Shown: in pieces, positions 50,579 to 58,559 of the stretch
Layout of the letters: the number at the start of each line of letters is the position of its first letter
Position numbering within the stretch: the stretch's first letter is position 1
Assembly: GCF_001424875.1 (NCBI RefSeq)
Contig: NZ_LMCT01000001.1
Location: 220,168-284,167 of the forward strand
Direction: 5' to 3'
Origin: Kitasatospora sp. Root107
GTDB taxonomy: Bacteria; Actinomycetota; Actinomycetes; Streptomycetales; Streptomycetaceae
Length of the DNA: 64,000 nt
Position numbers and translations under genes: made by a program
The notes under the pieces: generated by a model
Told to the model about the DNA's origin: nothing
Seen by the model: the letters and a program-made list of their open reading frames with translations, nothing else
Databases searched by the model: none

Positions 50579-51442
50579 GTGGCACTCCGTCTGGGCCCAC
50601 GCGAATTCGGCGAGGACGAACTGGTGATCATGGCCATCGTCAACCGCACTCCCGACTCGTTCTTCGACCGCGGCGCGACCTTCGCCGACGAGGCCGCGTT
50701 CGCCGCCGCCGACCGGGCGGTGGCCGAGGGTGCGGCGATCCTGGACATCGGCGGAGTGAAGGCCGGGCCCGGCGAGGAGGTGACGGTCGAGGAGGAACTG
50801 CGCCGGACCGTCCCGTTCGTGGCCGAGCTGAGGAAGCGTCACCCTGAGGCCGTGATCAGCGTCGACACCTGGCGGCACGAGGTCGGCGAGGCGGTCTGCG
50901 AGGTCGGCGCCGACCTGCTGAACGACGCCTGGGGCGGGGTCGACCCGAAGCTGGCCGAGGTCGCGGCCCGGTACGACGTCGGGCTGGTCTGCACCCACGC
51001 GGGCGGGGCGGAGCCCCGGACCAGGCCGCACCGGGTCGGGTACGAGGACGTGATGGCCGACATCCTGCGGGTCACCGTCGGGCTGGCCGAGCGGGCCGCC
51101 GGGCTCGGGGTGCGGCGGGACGCGCTGATCATCGACCCGGGGCACGACTTCGGCAAGAACACCCGGCACTCGCTGGAGGCCACCCGCCGCCTGCCGGAGA
51201 TGACCGCGACCGGCTTCCCGGTGCTGGTCTCGCTCTCCAACAAGGACTTCGTCGGCGAGACCCTGGACCGCCCGGTCGACGAACGCCTGCTCGGCACCCT
51301 GGCCACCACTGCGGTCTCCGCCTGGCTCGGCGCCCGGATCTACCGCGCCCACCAGGTCGCCGAGACCCGCCAGGTCCTCGACATGGTCGCCGCCATCCAG
51401 GGCACCCGCCCCCCGGCCGTCGCCCGCCGCGGGCTCGCCTGA
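50579..51442 (+). CDS. folP2: Dihydropteroate synthase family protein (FolP2-like)
   Basis: 287 residues. The TIM-barrel DHPS layout is clear: VIMAIVNRTPDSFFDRG (pterin-binding Asn and the first flexible loop), AILDIGGVKAGPGEEV, VISVDTWRHEVGEAV, LLNDAWGG, DALIIDPGHDFGKNT and VLVSLSNKDFVGETL. Replacement of the usual GGxST loop by GGVKAGPG and of the C-terminal S-R-H by other residues points to the FolP2 paralogue, which in mycobacteria lacks normal DHPS activity; that functional step is inference. GTG 50579 has GGAGGA 6 nt upstream. It converges on the LOG gene across a repeat. Confidence 0.88.
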   Translation: MALRLGPREFGEDELVIMAIVNRTPDSFFDRGATFADEAAFAAADRAVAEGAAILDIGGVKAGPGEEVTVEEELRRTVPFVAELRKRHPEAVISVDTWRHEVGEAVCEVGADLLNDAWGGVDPKLAEVAARYDVGLVCTHAGGAEPRTRPHRVGYEDVMADILRVTVGLAERAAGLGVRRDALIIDPGHDFGKNTRHSLEATRRLPEMTATGFPVLVSLSNKDFVGETLDRPVDERLLGTLATTAVSAWLGARIYRAHQVAETRQVLDMVAAIQGTRPPAVARRGLA

Positions 51443-51458
51443 CGCTCAGCCGGAGCTG

Positions 51459-51603
51459 ACCAGGGGCTCGGGGAACTGCGACGCCGACCTCGAAAAAGGT
51501 GATCCGTACGTAAATGGTCAGGCACTTTCGTACGTGACCCCGGCGCCAGATCTCCTCGCCCCGCGGCGGAGCCGCACATCAGCAGGGCCCCGAGCCCCTG
51601 GAC
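51459..51603 (-). repeat. Dispersed palindromic intergenic element, copy 5 of 7 (subfamily B)
   Basis: The left arm is standard (CAGGGGCTCGGGGAACTGCG); the core is GGTCAGGCACTTTCG. The right arm carries a GC-rich insert (TCGCCCCGCGGCGGA, then TCAGCAGGG) before CCCCGAGCCCCTG. Copy 6 has nearly the same insert. Between convergent stop codons. Confidence 0.9.
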
Positions 51604-51624
51604 CGTAACCGGCTGAGCGCCTGC

Positions 51625-52431
51625 CTAGATCTCGTCGGTCGGCCGCCGGTTCTCCGCGATGATCTTGAGGACCTCGTCGATCTCGTCCACCACGTGGAAG
51701 AGCTCCAGGTCGTGCGCGCTCGCCTTGCCCTGCGCCACCAACGTGTCCCGCAGCCAGTCGACCAGCCCGCCCCAGTACGCCGAGCCGAACAGGATCACCG
51801 GGAACCGGGTGACCTTCTTCGTCTGCACCAGGGTGAGCGCCTCGAACAGCTCGTCCAGTGTGCCGAGGCCGCCCGGCAGCACCACGAACCCCTGCGCGTA
51901 CTTCACGAACATCGTCTTCCGGACGAAGAAATACCGGAAGTTCAGCCCGAGGTCGACGAACTCGTTCAGCCCCTGCTCGAAGGGCAGCTCGATGCCGAGC
52001 CCGACCGAGAGGCCGCCGGCCTCGGACGCACCCCGGTTGGCCGCCTCCATGGCGCCGGGCCCGCCGCCGGTGATCACCGCGTAGCCCGCGTCCACCAGGG
52101 CCCGGCCGATGGCCACCCCGGCCGCGTACTCGGGGGAGTCGACCGGGGTCCGGGCCGAGCCGAACACGCTGATCGCGGGCGGGAGTTCGGCCAGCGCGCC
52201 GAAGCCTTCGACGAACTCGGAGGTGATCCGCCAGACCCGCCAGGGGTCGGTGTGCAGCCAGTCGGTCGGTCCTGTGGTGTCCAGCAGCCGCTGGTCGGTG
52301 GTGCTGGTGCCGACCTGGTCGCGACGGAGCAGGACCGGGCCCTTCCGCTTCTCCGGAACGTTCTTCCGCTTGGGGTCCTGGCCCTGGTCAGGGCTGTCCC
52401 CGTAGTGCTTTTCGTCTCCAGTGCCTGTCAT
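51625..52431 (-). CDS. LOG family protein (TIGR00730), cytokinin riboside 5'-monophosphate phosphoribohydrolase-like
   Basis: 268 residues. AISVFGSARTP, VITGGGPGAMEAANRGASEA and the family-defining PGGLGTLDELFE motif are present, giving a Rossmann-like lysine-decarboxylase-fold protein. LOG enzymes release free base from nucleoside 5'-monophosphates; in M. tuberculosis Rv1205 makes cytokinins. The charged N-terminal 70 residues are longer than in typical LOG proteins. ATG 52431 follows TAGGGT by 6 nt with no Shine-Dalgarno, so the mRNA is probably leaderless. It lies between folP2 and dapE as in mycobacteria. Confidence 0.9.
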   Translation of the reverse strand: MTGTGDEKHYGDSPDQGQDPKRKNVPEKRKGPVLLRRDQVGTSTTDQRLLDTTGPTDWLHTDPWRVWRITSEFVEGFGALAELPPAISVFGSARTPVDSPEYAAGVAIGRALVDAGYAVITGGGPGAMEAANRGASEAGGLSVGLGIELPFEQGLNEFVDLGLNFRYFFVRKTMFVKYAQGFVVLPGGLGTLDELFEALTLVQTKKVTRFPVILFGSAYWGGLVDWLRDTLVAQGKASAHDLELFHVVDEIDEVLKIIAENRRPTDEI

Positions 52432-52437
52432 GACGAA

Positions 52438-52443
52438 ACCCTA
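52438..52443 (-). promoter_or_regulatory. -10 box of a possible leaderless promoter for the LOG gene
   Basis: TAGGGT on the minus strand with 6 nt to the ATG. The -35 zone falls within the palindrome at 52448-52475. Confidence 0.4.
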
Positions 52444-52447
52444 CGCC

Positions 52448-52475
52448 CGTTGTTCCCCGTTTTCGGGGAACAACG
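52448..52475. terminator. Perfect TTTT-loop hairpin between dapE and the LOG gene
   Basis: CGTTGTTCCCCG, TTTT loop, CGGGGAACAACG: a 12-bp perfect stem, 20 nt past the dapE stop. It covers the likely -35 region of the LOG promoter, so it may be a dapE terminator, an operator, or both. Confidence 0.6.
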
Positions 52476-52495
52476 GAAGGTACGCCGGGTGACGG

Positions 52496-53584
52496 TCAGT
52501 TGGCCGTCAGCCAGGCCCGCAGCCGGTCCTCGACCTCGGCGATGGCGGTGAGCGAGCAGTGCTCCTCGCGCTTGTGCGCCAGATTCGGGTCGCCGGGGCC
52601 GTAGTTGACCGCCGGGACGCCGAGGGCGCTGAACCGGGCCACGTCGGTCCAGCCGAACTTGGCCCTGGCCTCGCCGCCGACCGCCGCCAGGAAGGCCCGG
52701 GCGGCGGGCTGGTCGAGACCGGGCAGCGCGCCGGGGGCGGAGTCGGTGACCACCACCTCGAAGCCCGCCAGCACCTCCCGGACGTGCGCTTCGGCCTGCT
52801 GCTCCGAACGGTCCGGCGCGTAGCGGAAGTTGACGTGCACCACGCACTCGTCCGGGATCACGTTGGCCGCCACCCCGCCGCTGATCAGGTTGGCATTCAG
52901 GCCCTCGCGGTACTCCAGGCCGTCGATCACGACGGAGCGCGGCTGGTACTCGGAGAGCCGCCGCAGCACCTCGCCGGCCTTGTGGATGGCGTTGTCGCCG
53001 AGCCAGCTGCGGGCCGAGTGGGCCCGGGTGCCGGTCAGCCTCACGTCCACCCGCAGGGTGCCCTGGCAGCCGCCCTCGACCATCGCACCGCTGGGCTCCA
53101 GCAGGACCGCGAAGTCGGCTGCCAGCCAGTCGGGATGACGGTCCACCAGGTGGCCGAGGCCGTTGCGGGACGCCTCGATCTCCTCGCAGTCGTAGAACAC
53201 GTAGGTGAGGTCGCGGTTCGGGTCGGGCAGGGTGGCGGCCAGCCGGAGCTGCACGGCGACGCCGGACTTCATGTCGGAGGTGCCGCAGCCGTAGAGCAGG
53301 TCGCCCTCGACGTGCGAGGGCACGTTGTCGGCGATCGGCACGGTGTCCAGGTGCCCGGCCAGCAGCACCCGCTCGGCCCGGCCCAGGTTCGTCCGGGCCA
53401 CCACGTTGTTGCCGAACCGGTCGACGGTCAGGTGCGGGTACGCCCGGAGCGCCGCCTCCACCGCGTCGGCGAGCGGCCCCTCGCTCCCGCTCACGGAGGG
53501 GAAGTCGACCAGCCTGGCGGTCAGCGTGCCGCCGTCGAGGCCGAGGTCGAGGCTCTGGTGCAGGGAGATGTCAGGGCTGGTCAT
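52496..53584 (-). CDS. dapE: Succinyl-diaminopimelate desuccinylase
   Basis: 362 residues. M20 peptidase family: [12 protein letters not shown] (His and Asp ligands), [15 protein letters not shown] (bridging Asp), [13 protein letters not shown] (catalytic and ligand Glu pair), [15 protein letters not shown], and the C-terminal [11 protein letters not shown]is ligand. The actinobacterial DapE subgroup fits. It cleaves N-succinyl-LL-diaminopimelate to LL-DAP and succinate for lysine and peptidoglycan. dapC lies 2.3 kb to the right. ATG 53584 is 7 nt after TACGCT, suggesting a leaderless message. Confidence 0.93.
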   Translation of the reverse strand: MTSPDISLHQSLDLGLDGGTLTARLVDFPSVSGSEGPLADAVEAALRAYPHLTVDRFGNNVVARTNLGRAERVLLAGHLDTVPIADNVPSHVEGDLLYGCGTSDMKSGVAVQLRLAATLPDPNRDLTYVFYDCEEIEASRNGLGHLVDRHPDWLAADFAVLLEPSGAMVEGGCQGTLRVDVRLTGTRAHSARSWLGDNAIHKAGEVLRRLSEYQPRSVVIDGLEYREGLNANLISGGVAANVIPDECVVHVNFRYAPDRSEQQAEAHVREVLAGFEVVVTDSAPGALPGLDQPAARAFLAAVGGEARAKFGWTDVARFSALGVPAVNYGPGDPNLAHKREEHCSLTAIAEVEDRLRAWLTAN

Positions 53585-53591
53585 GGCGGCC

Positions 53592-53597
53592 AGCGTA
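53592..53597 (-). promoter_or_regulatory. -10 box of a possible leaderless promoter for dapE
   Basis: TACGCT on the minus strand with 7 nt to ATG 53584. Confidence 0.4.
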
Positions 53598-53683
53598 GTA
53601 TCCGCCGCTGCAACCACCGCCACCGCACAGCCGTCCGAGTGGGTACGGTGTCCGGGCGGGAACGCGAAGCGAGAGGGGTTGTG

Positions 53684-54622
53684 GTGACCGAGACTGCGGC
53701 AGAGGAGACGACGGGCCGTCGGCACCGGCCGGTGCGCCGGGTGCTGATCGGGCTCACCGCGCTCGCTGTGCTCGCGGGCACCGTGCTCTTTCTCAACCGG
53801 GACAAGCTGATGCCGCCTCCCGAGGGCTGCACGGTGGCCACCGGGACGGGCAAGGGCGACCTCGAACTCGCCCAGGCCGCCAACGCCGCCACCATCACCG
53901 CCGTGGCGCTCTCCCGGGGCCTGCCCGAACGGGCCGTCACCATCGCGCTGGCCACCGCGATGCAGGAGTCGAAGATCCACAACCTGGACGGCGGCGACCG
54001 CGACTCGGTCGGCCTGTTCCAGCAGCGCCCGTCGCAGGGCTGGGGCACCGTCGAGCAGATCAAGGACCCGGTGTACGCCACCAACAAGTTCCTGGACGGC
54101 CTGGTCAAGGTGAACGGCTACGCCCGGCTGCCGCTCACCGACGCGGCACAGGAGGTGCAGCGCAGCGGCTTCCCGCAGGCGTACGCCAAGCACGAGACCA
54201 ACGCGACCCTGCTCGCCTCGGCCCTGACCGGCCGGGAGCCCGCCGCACTGAACTGCGTGGTGCACGACCTGGCGGCCACCACCGCGGCGGCCAACGAGGA
54301 GCAGCAGCAGCCGGGTCTGGCCGACCGGGCCCGCCGCGAGTTCGGCAAGCTGGTCACCACCACGCCGGTCCCGCCGGCCGGCAAGGAGACCCGGACGGTG
54401 CTGGCGATGGCTCCGCAGGCCGGTGCCACGCAGCGGCAGACCGGCTGGGCGCTGGCCCAGTGGGCGGTGGCCCAGGCCGGAGACCTGGGGATCGGTCAGG
54501 TGTCCTACGACGGCAAGGTCTGGAAGGTCGACAAGCCCGCCGACGGCTGGCAGTCGAAGGGGGCCGAGGGCGTCGGCGCGGACCGGGTGCTGGTCACACT
54601 GGGTGCCCCGAAAGCCGGTTGA
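53684..54622 (+). CDS. Membrane-anchored lytic transglycosylase-like protein
   Basis: 312 residues. A basic cytoplasmic stretch and one membrane helix (about 21-40: [18 protein letters not shown]) anchor it. The outer part has [20 protein letters not shown], then [15 protein letters not shown], where the Glu and the GLFQ-RPS segment recall the catalytic core of SLT/goose-lysozyme-like enzymes. The C-terminal region has a [13 protein letters not shown] stretch typical of a Streptomyces family sometimes named heavy-metal transporter without clear reason. GTG 53684 has GAGAGGGG 5 nt upstream; GTG 53681 is too close. The gene is divergent from dapE, and a cell-wall role is plausible. Confidence 0.78.
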   Translation: MTETAAEETTGRRHRPVRRVLIGLTALAVLAGTVLFLNRDKLMPPPEGCTVATGTGKGDLELAQAANAATITAVALSRGLPERAVTIALATAMQESKIHNLDGGDRDSVGLFQQRPSQGWGTVEQIKDPVYATNKFLDGLVKVNGYARLPLTDAAQEVQRSGFPQAYAKHETNATLLASALTGREPAALNCVVHDLAATTAAANEEQQQPGLADRARREFGKLVTTTPVPPAGKETRTVLAMAPQAGATQRQTGWALAQWAVAQAGDLGIGQVSYDGKVWKVDKPADGWQSKGAEGVGADRVLVTLGAPKAG

Positions 54623-54938
54623 CGCACTGGTGAGCTACCACCGGCCGACCGGGTGATTCCGGTCAATCCCGGTGGACGGCACCGGGCGGCCGGGCGGCCT
54701 GATCGGCCGTCTCCGTACTTTCCTTGTACGCCAAGAGGTGTGACGTTTCGCCACCCCTGTGCGAGCTGGGCGAAATGTCCCGAATATCCGAAAGAGGATC
54801 GTCCGATCTTTACCGACCCTTGACCTTCGGTCGGCGAAACCTTCTGGCGGCTCCAGCGGTAATAACGTCGTCCGCCCGACGGACACCCCTGGCCCGAGCA
54901 CGTGCACAGCCGGGGGGACCTCACCTCTTAGGAGCACC
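54623..54938. other. Intergenic region and probable long leader of the secreted-protein gene
   Basis: 316 bp. It holds an inverted pair TTTCGCC/GGCGAAA (about 54746-54775), an AT-richer stretch with CGAATATCCGAAAGAGG, a TTGACC hexamer near 54829 and GGTAATAACG near 54867. At least one promoter is likely; I cannot fix it. No RNA family recognised. Confidence 0.4.
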
Positions 54939-55679
54939 ATGTCTCTCCCCCTCACGCGCCGGATCGCCCAGGCCGCGCTGCTCGTTGCCGCCGTCGCGAC
55001 CCCGATGGCCGCAGCAGGCGCAGCGTCCGCCGCCGACCTGGTGCCGCCGACCGACCTGGGGGCCGGGCTGAGCCAGCTCGACAACCCGAACGCGACGCTC
55101 CAGGGGGCCACCCACGACGCGGGCAACGCCGCCGCCGACACCACCGCGGCCACCGTGCAGACCGGCGTCCCCGCCACCGCGGACGTCGCGGGCAAGGCCG
55201 TCGCCGGCGCCCTGCCGGACGCCGACCAGACCCTCGGCAAGGTGGCCGCCCCGGCCGCCAAGACCACCGAGACCGCAGGCGTCCTGGCCGCGGTCGCGGG
55301 CAAGGCCGCCCCCGCCCTGGTCGACCGGCTCGCCCCCGCCGTCACCGACAAGGTGCCGCACCTGCCGGGCTCCCCCGCAGCCGGCACCCGCAGCGCCGCC
55401 ATGCCCGGCCTGCCGCTCGGCCAGCTCACCTCGGGCTCGCTCACCGGCCTCGCCTCCAGCGCCCTGCCGACCGGCGGCATGCCGGACACCCACCAGCTCA
55501 CCGGCGCCCTCCCGGCCGGTCTGGGCAACGTCCTGCCCGACACCGGCAAGCTCCCGGTCGACACCCAGGACCCGACCGACGGCAGCAACCGCCTCGGCGG
55601 CGCGGGCAACCCGCTCGGCTCGGTGACCGGCCTGCTCGGCGGGGGCCTCCCGCTCGGTGGCCTGCCGATCGGCGGCTGA
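54939..55679 (+). CDS. Secreted Ala/Gly/Pro-rich protein of unknown function
   Basis: 246 residues with a classic Sec signal peptide: basic LTRRIAQ, a hydrophobic core, and an A-x-A site in AAGAASAADL near residue 31. The mature part is low complexity (Ala, Gly, Pro, Thr, Leu) with loosely repeated LPxG/GLPLGGLP-type units near the C-terminus and no Cys. It has no LPXTG sorting signal with membrane tail and no chaplin domain, so it is probably released or loosely wall-bound. GGAG lies 5 nt before the ATG. A very strong terminator follows. It may be developmentally expressed, which is a guess. Confidence 0.75.
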   Translation: MSLPLTRRIAQAALLVAAVATPMAAAGAASAADLVPPTDLGAGLSQLDNPNATLQGATHDAGNAAADTTAATVQTGVPATADVAGKAVAGALPDADQTLGKVAAPAAKTTETAGVLAAVAGKAAPALVDRLAPAVTDKVPHLPGSPAAGTRSAAMPGLPLGQLTSGSLTGLASSALPTGGMPDTHQLTGALPAGLGNVLPDTGKLPVDTQDPTDGSNRLGGAGNPLGSVTGLLGGGLPLGGLPIGG

Positions 55680-55688
55680 CCCTCCATC

Positions 55689-55732
55689 AGTGAGGGGCCC
55701 CTACCGGCGTCGGTAGGGGCCCCTCACTTTTT
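55689..55732. terminator. Very strong intrinsic terminator after the secreted-protein gene
   Basis: 18-bp perfect stem (AGTGAGGGGCCCCTACCG and complement), GCGT loop, followed by TTTTT. Confidence 0.92.
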
Positions 55733-55746
55733 CGCAGCGCCCAAAC

Positions 55747-55904
55747 TTGCACTATCCAGGGGCTCGGGGCTCTGCTGACTTGCGGATCCGCCGCGGGGCG
55801 AGGAGATCTGGCGCCGGGGTCACTGCGAAAGTGCCTGACCACCTACGCGACGATCACCTTGCAGGGGTCGGCGTCGCAGTTCCCCGAGCCCCTGGTGGGT
55901 GCAC
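55747..55904 (+). repeat. Dispersed palindromic intergenic element, copy 6 of 7 (subfamily B)
   Basis: Outer ends TTGCAC and GGTGCA. The left arm begins CCAGGGGCTCGGGGC and carries the GC-rich insert (GATCCGCCGCGGGGCGAGGA) shared with copy 5; the core is GCGAAAGTGCCTGACC and the right arm is standard. Between a strong terminator and dapC. Confidence 0.9.
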
Positions 55905-55911
55905 CGTGTGC

Positions 55912-57057
55912 CTAGTGCTTGAGGCGGGCCACGGCGGATGCGACGCGTTCGTCGGTGGCGGTGAAGGCCACTCGGACGAAGCGGTCACCCGCAGGGCCGT
56001 AGAAGTCCCCGGGCGCCACCAGGATGCCCAGTTCGGCCAGTTCCGCCACGGTGTCCCAGCACGGCCGGTCCTGGGTCACCCACAGGTACAGGCTGGCCTC
56101 GGAGTGCTCGACCCGGAAGCCGTACGCCTCCAGTGCCGCCCGCAGCGCCGAACGGCGAGCCGCGTACCGCTCGCGCTGCTCGGCCACGTGCGCGTCGTCG
56201 GCCAGCGCCGCGACAGTCGCGGCCTGCACCGGGGCGGGCACGATCATCCCGCCGTGCTTGCGGATCTCCAGCAACTCCCGGACCACCACCGGGTCTCCGG
56301 CCACGAAGGAGGCGCGGTAGCCGGCCAGGTTGGACCGCTTGGAGAGCGAGTGCACCACGAGCAGGCCCTCGTGGTCGCCGCCACAGACGTCCTGGTTCAG
56401 CACCGAGACCGGGTCGGCCTCCCAGCCGAGCTCCAGGTAGCACTCGTCGCTGACCAGCAGCACCCGGTGCTCCCGGGCCCAGGCCACGGCGTGCCGGAGC
56501 TGGTCGGCCGTCAGCACCCGACCGGTCGGGTTGGACGGCGAGTTGAGCCAGAGCAGCCGGACCCGGGCCGGGTCGAGCTCGTCCACCGAGTCGTACGCGA
56601 CCGGCTCGGCCCCGCACAGCCGGGCGCCCACCTCGTAGGTCGGGTAGGCCAGCGTCGGGTAGGCCACCTGGTCGCCGGGGCCGAGCCCCAACTGGCCGGG
56701 CAGCCAGGCCACCAGTTCCTTGGAGCCGATGGTCGGCAGGATCGCGTCCGGACCGATCTCGGCCCCGAGCCGGCGACGCAGCCAGCCGGCGATCGCCTCG
56801 CGGAGCGCCACCGGGCCCCAGACCGTCGGGTAGCCGGGCGTGTCGCTGGAAGCCGCCAGCGCCTTCTGGATCACGTCGGGGACCGGGTCGACCGGGGTGC
56901 CGACGGAGAAGTCGCAGAGTCCGTCCGGGTGCGCCGAGGCCGTCCGCTTGTACGGCTCCAGCTTGTCCCAGGGGAACGTGGGCAACAGGTCTGAGACGCG
57001 GCGCGCCGCCCCCGGGTGACCCGGAAGCGGCGCGTGCGTGGTGTCTTCGGTGCTCAC
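55912..57057 (-). CDS. dapC: Succinyldiaminopimelate transaminase (PLP aminotransferase)
   Basis: 381 residues of class I/II aminotransferase fold. SVGTPVDPVPDVIQ starts the domain; WLNSPSNPTGRVL carries the PLP-binding Asn-Pro-Thr-Gly, VSDECYLELGW the Asp and Tyr, and VVHSLSKRSNLAGYR the Schiff-base Lys. The size and the ferredoxin neighbour match actinobacterial DapC (Rv1178), which makes N-succinyl-LL-2,6-diaminopimelate, the substrate of DapE encoded at 52496. The GTG start is 3 nt behind the fdxA stop, so it relies on the upstream gene for translation. Confidence 0.92.
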   Translation of the reverse strand: MSTEDTTHAPLPGHPGAARRVSDLLPTFPWDKLEPYKRTASAHPDGLCDFSVGTPVDPVPDVIQKALAASSDTPGYPTVWGPVALREAIAGWLRRRLGAEIGPDAILPTIGSKELVAWLPGQLGLGPGDQVAYPTLAYPTYEVGARLCGAEPVAYDSVDELDPARVRLLWLNSPSNPTGRVLTADQLRHAVAWAREHRVLLVSDECYLELGWEADPVSVLNQDVCGGDHEGLLVVHSLSKRSNLAGYRASFVAGDPVVVRELLEIRKHGGMIVPAPVQAATVAALADDAHVAEQRERYAARRSALRAALEAYGFRVEHSEASLYLWVTQDRPCWDTVAELAELGILVAPGDFYGPAGDRFVRVAFTATDERVASAVARLKH

Positions 57058-57060
57058 TGC

Positions 57061-57393
57061 TCAGTGGCCGCTGTCGGCGTTCTGCGGCGGGAGGGCCGCG
57101 ATGAACGGGTGGTCCGAGTCGATCAGGCCGAGCTTCGAGGCGCCGCCCGGGGAGCCCAGGTCGTCGAAGAACTCGACGTTGGCCTTGTAGTAGTCCTTCC
57201 ACTCCTCCGGGGTGTCGTCCTCGTAGAAGATCGCCTCGACCGGGCAGACCGGCTCGCAGGCGCCGCAGTCGACACACTCGTCCGGGTGGATGTAGAGCGA
57301 ACGCTGGCCCTCGTAGATGCAGTCAACAGGGCACTCTTCGATGCACGCCTTGTCCTTGACGTCGACACAAGGCTGCGCGATGACGTAGGTCAC
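57061..57393 (-). CDS. fdxA: Seven-iron ferredoxin FdxA/FdxC
   Basis: 110 residues. TYVIAQPCVDVKDKACIEEC then PVDCIYEG and ECVDCGACEPVCPVEAI give the C-x7-C-x3-CP and C-x2-C-x2-C-x3-CP pattern of one 3Fe-4S and one 4Fe-4S cluster. The C-terminal 50 residues (WKDYYKANVEFFDDLGSPGG) are the usual extension of actinobacterial FdxA. It carries electrons, for example to cytochromes P450. GTG 57393 has GAGGAGG 9 nt upstream. It is cotranscribed with dapC, a conserved actinobacterial pairing. Confidence 0.95.
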   Translation of the reverse strand: MTYVIAQPCVDVKDKACIEECPVDCIYEGQRSLYIHPDECVDCGACEPVCPVEAIFYEDDTPEEWKDYYKANVEFFDDLGSPGGASKLGLIDSDHPFIAALPPQNADSGH

Positions 57394-57524
57394 GCTGTCG
57401 TTCCTCCTCGGTTGGGCGTGGCAGCCCAAACTAATTGCTTGCGTGCGCGGATACGCGCGGCGTCGTCGATGCCCGCCCCTAGTATCGCGGGTCAGAGACC
57501 GCAAATGCACAGGAGGTGCCCTTG

Positions 57525-58538
57525 ATGATGGATGGAACCGTCGCCGGAGGCCGTCCCGAGGTCCGGCTCAACCGCTCTGACGTGGGGCGACGGGTCTCCG
57601 TACGGCGTATTTCGGAGCTGGTGAACGACCGTCCGGTGTTCCGCGATGTGATCGGCGTGCTCGCCCGTTGGGACGATAACGGCCTCACCGTGGTGCCCAG
57701 GACCGGCCCTGACGTCTCCTTTCCGGAGAAGCTGCTGGTGGCCGGCAAGCCGGTGCCGCTGTTCCCGGCGCGCCGCGCTCCACTGCCCGTCAGTTCCCCG
57801 GTCGAGCTCCAGCGGATCGCCGCCCGGGGCTGGCCTGCGGTCGAGCAGGAGCCGCTCGGCGAGTGGACCCTGCGTGCCTCCGCCGGTTTCACCCGGCGGG
57901 CCAACTCGGTCCAGACGCTCGGCGATCCGGGCCTGCCGCTGCCCGAGGCGCTGCGCGCGGTCCAGGACTGGTACGCCGCGCGCGGCCTGCCCGCCTTCTT
58001 CGAGGTGACCACTCCGGGCTCACCGCCCGAGCTGGCCGCCGAGCTCGCCCGGCTCGGTGCCGAGGAGGCCCCGACCACGGTCCGCACCGCCCCGCTGGCC
58101 ACGCTGGTGAAGCTCGGCTCGGGGCACGACCGGGTACGGCTCTCCCGGACCGCCGACGCCGACTGGCTCTCCCGGTACCGCCGGGTCACCGGCGACCCCG
58201 AGGTCGAACGGGCCGCCCGCCAGGTGCTGCACGGCGGGCCCTCGGTCTGGTTCGGCACCGTGCCCGGCCTGCCGGGGCAACCGCCGATCGCGATCGGACG
58301 GTGCGTCATCGACGGCCCCTGGGCCTGCTTCGGTGCGATCGAGGTGGACCCGCACGCCCGCCGGACCGGGCTGGCCTCCACCATGATGGCCGTGCTGGCG
58401 GCCCGCGCCGCCGAGGAGGGCGCCACCGGCGCCTACCTCCAGGTCGAGGTGACGAATACCGGCGCAATCGCGCTCTACGATCGACTGGGCTTCACCACCA
58501 GTCACACTTACCACTACGCCGGCCTGCCCCGGCGGTAG
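57525..58538 (+). CDS. GNAT-family N-acetyltransferase with SH3-like N-terminal domain
   Basis: 337 residues. The N-terminal part (about 15-90: GRRVSVRRISELVNDRPVFR then VIGVLARWDDNGLTVV) resembles an SH3-like barrel. The GNAT fold occupies the C-terminus, with the acetyl-CoA-binding segment AIEVDPHARRTGLASTMMAV and LQVEVTNTGAIALYDRLGF. The family is common in actinobacteria next to fdxA; the substrate is unknown. ATG 57525 has AGGAGG 8 nt upstream; TTG 57522 is an alternative. TAGTAT at about 57480 may be its -10. It is divergent from fdxA. Confidence 0.88.
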   Translation: MMDGTVAGGRPEVRLNRSDVGRRVSVRRISELVNDRPVFRDVIGVLARWDDNGLTVVPRTGPDVSFPEKLLVAGKPVPLFPARRAPLPVSSPVELQRIAARGWPAVEQEPLGEWTLRASAGFTRRANSVQTLGDPGLPLPEALRAVQDWYAARGLPAFFEVTTPGSPPELAAELARLGAEEAPTTVRTAPLATLVKLGSGHDRVRLSRTADADWLSRYRRVTGDPEVERAARQVLHGGPSVWFGTVPGLPGQPPIAIGRCVIDGPWACFGAIEVDPHARRTGLASTMMAVLAARAAEEGATGAYLQVEVTNTGAIALYDRLGFTTSHTYHYAGLPRR

Positions 58539-58559
58539 CGTCACCGGAGAGTGTGGACC

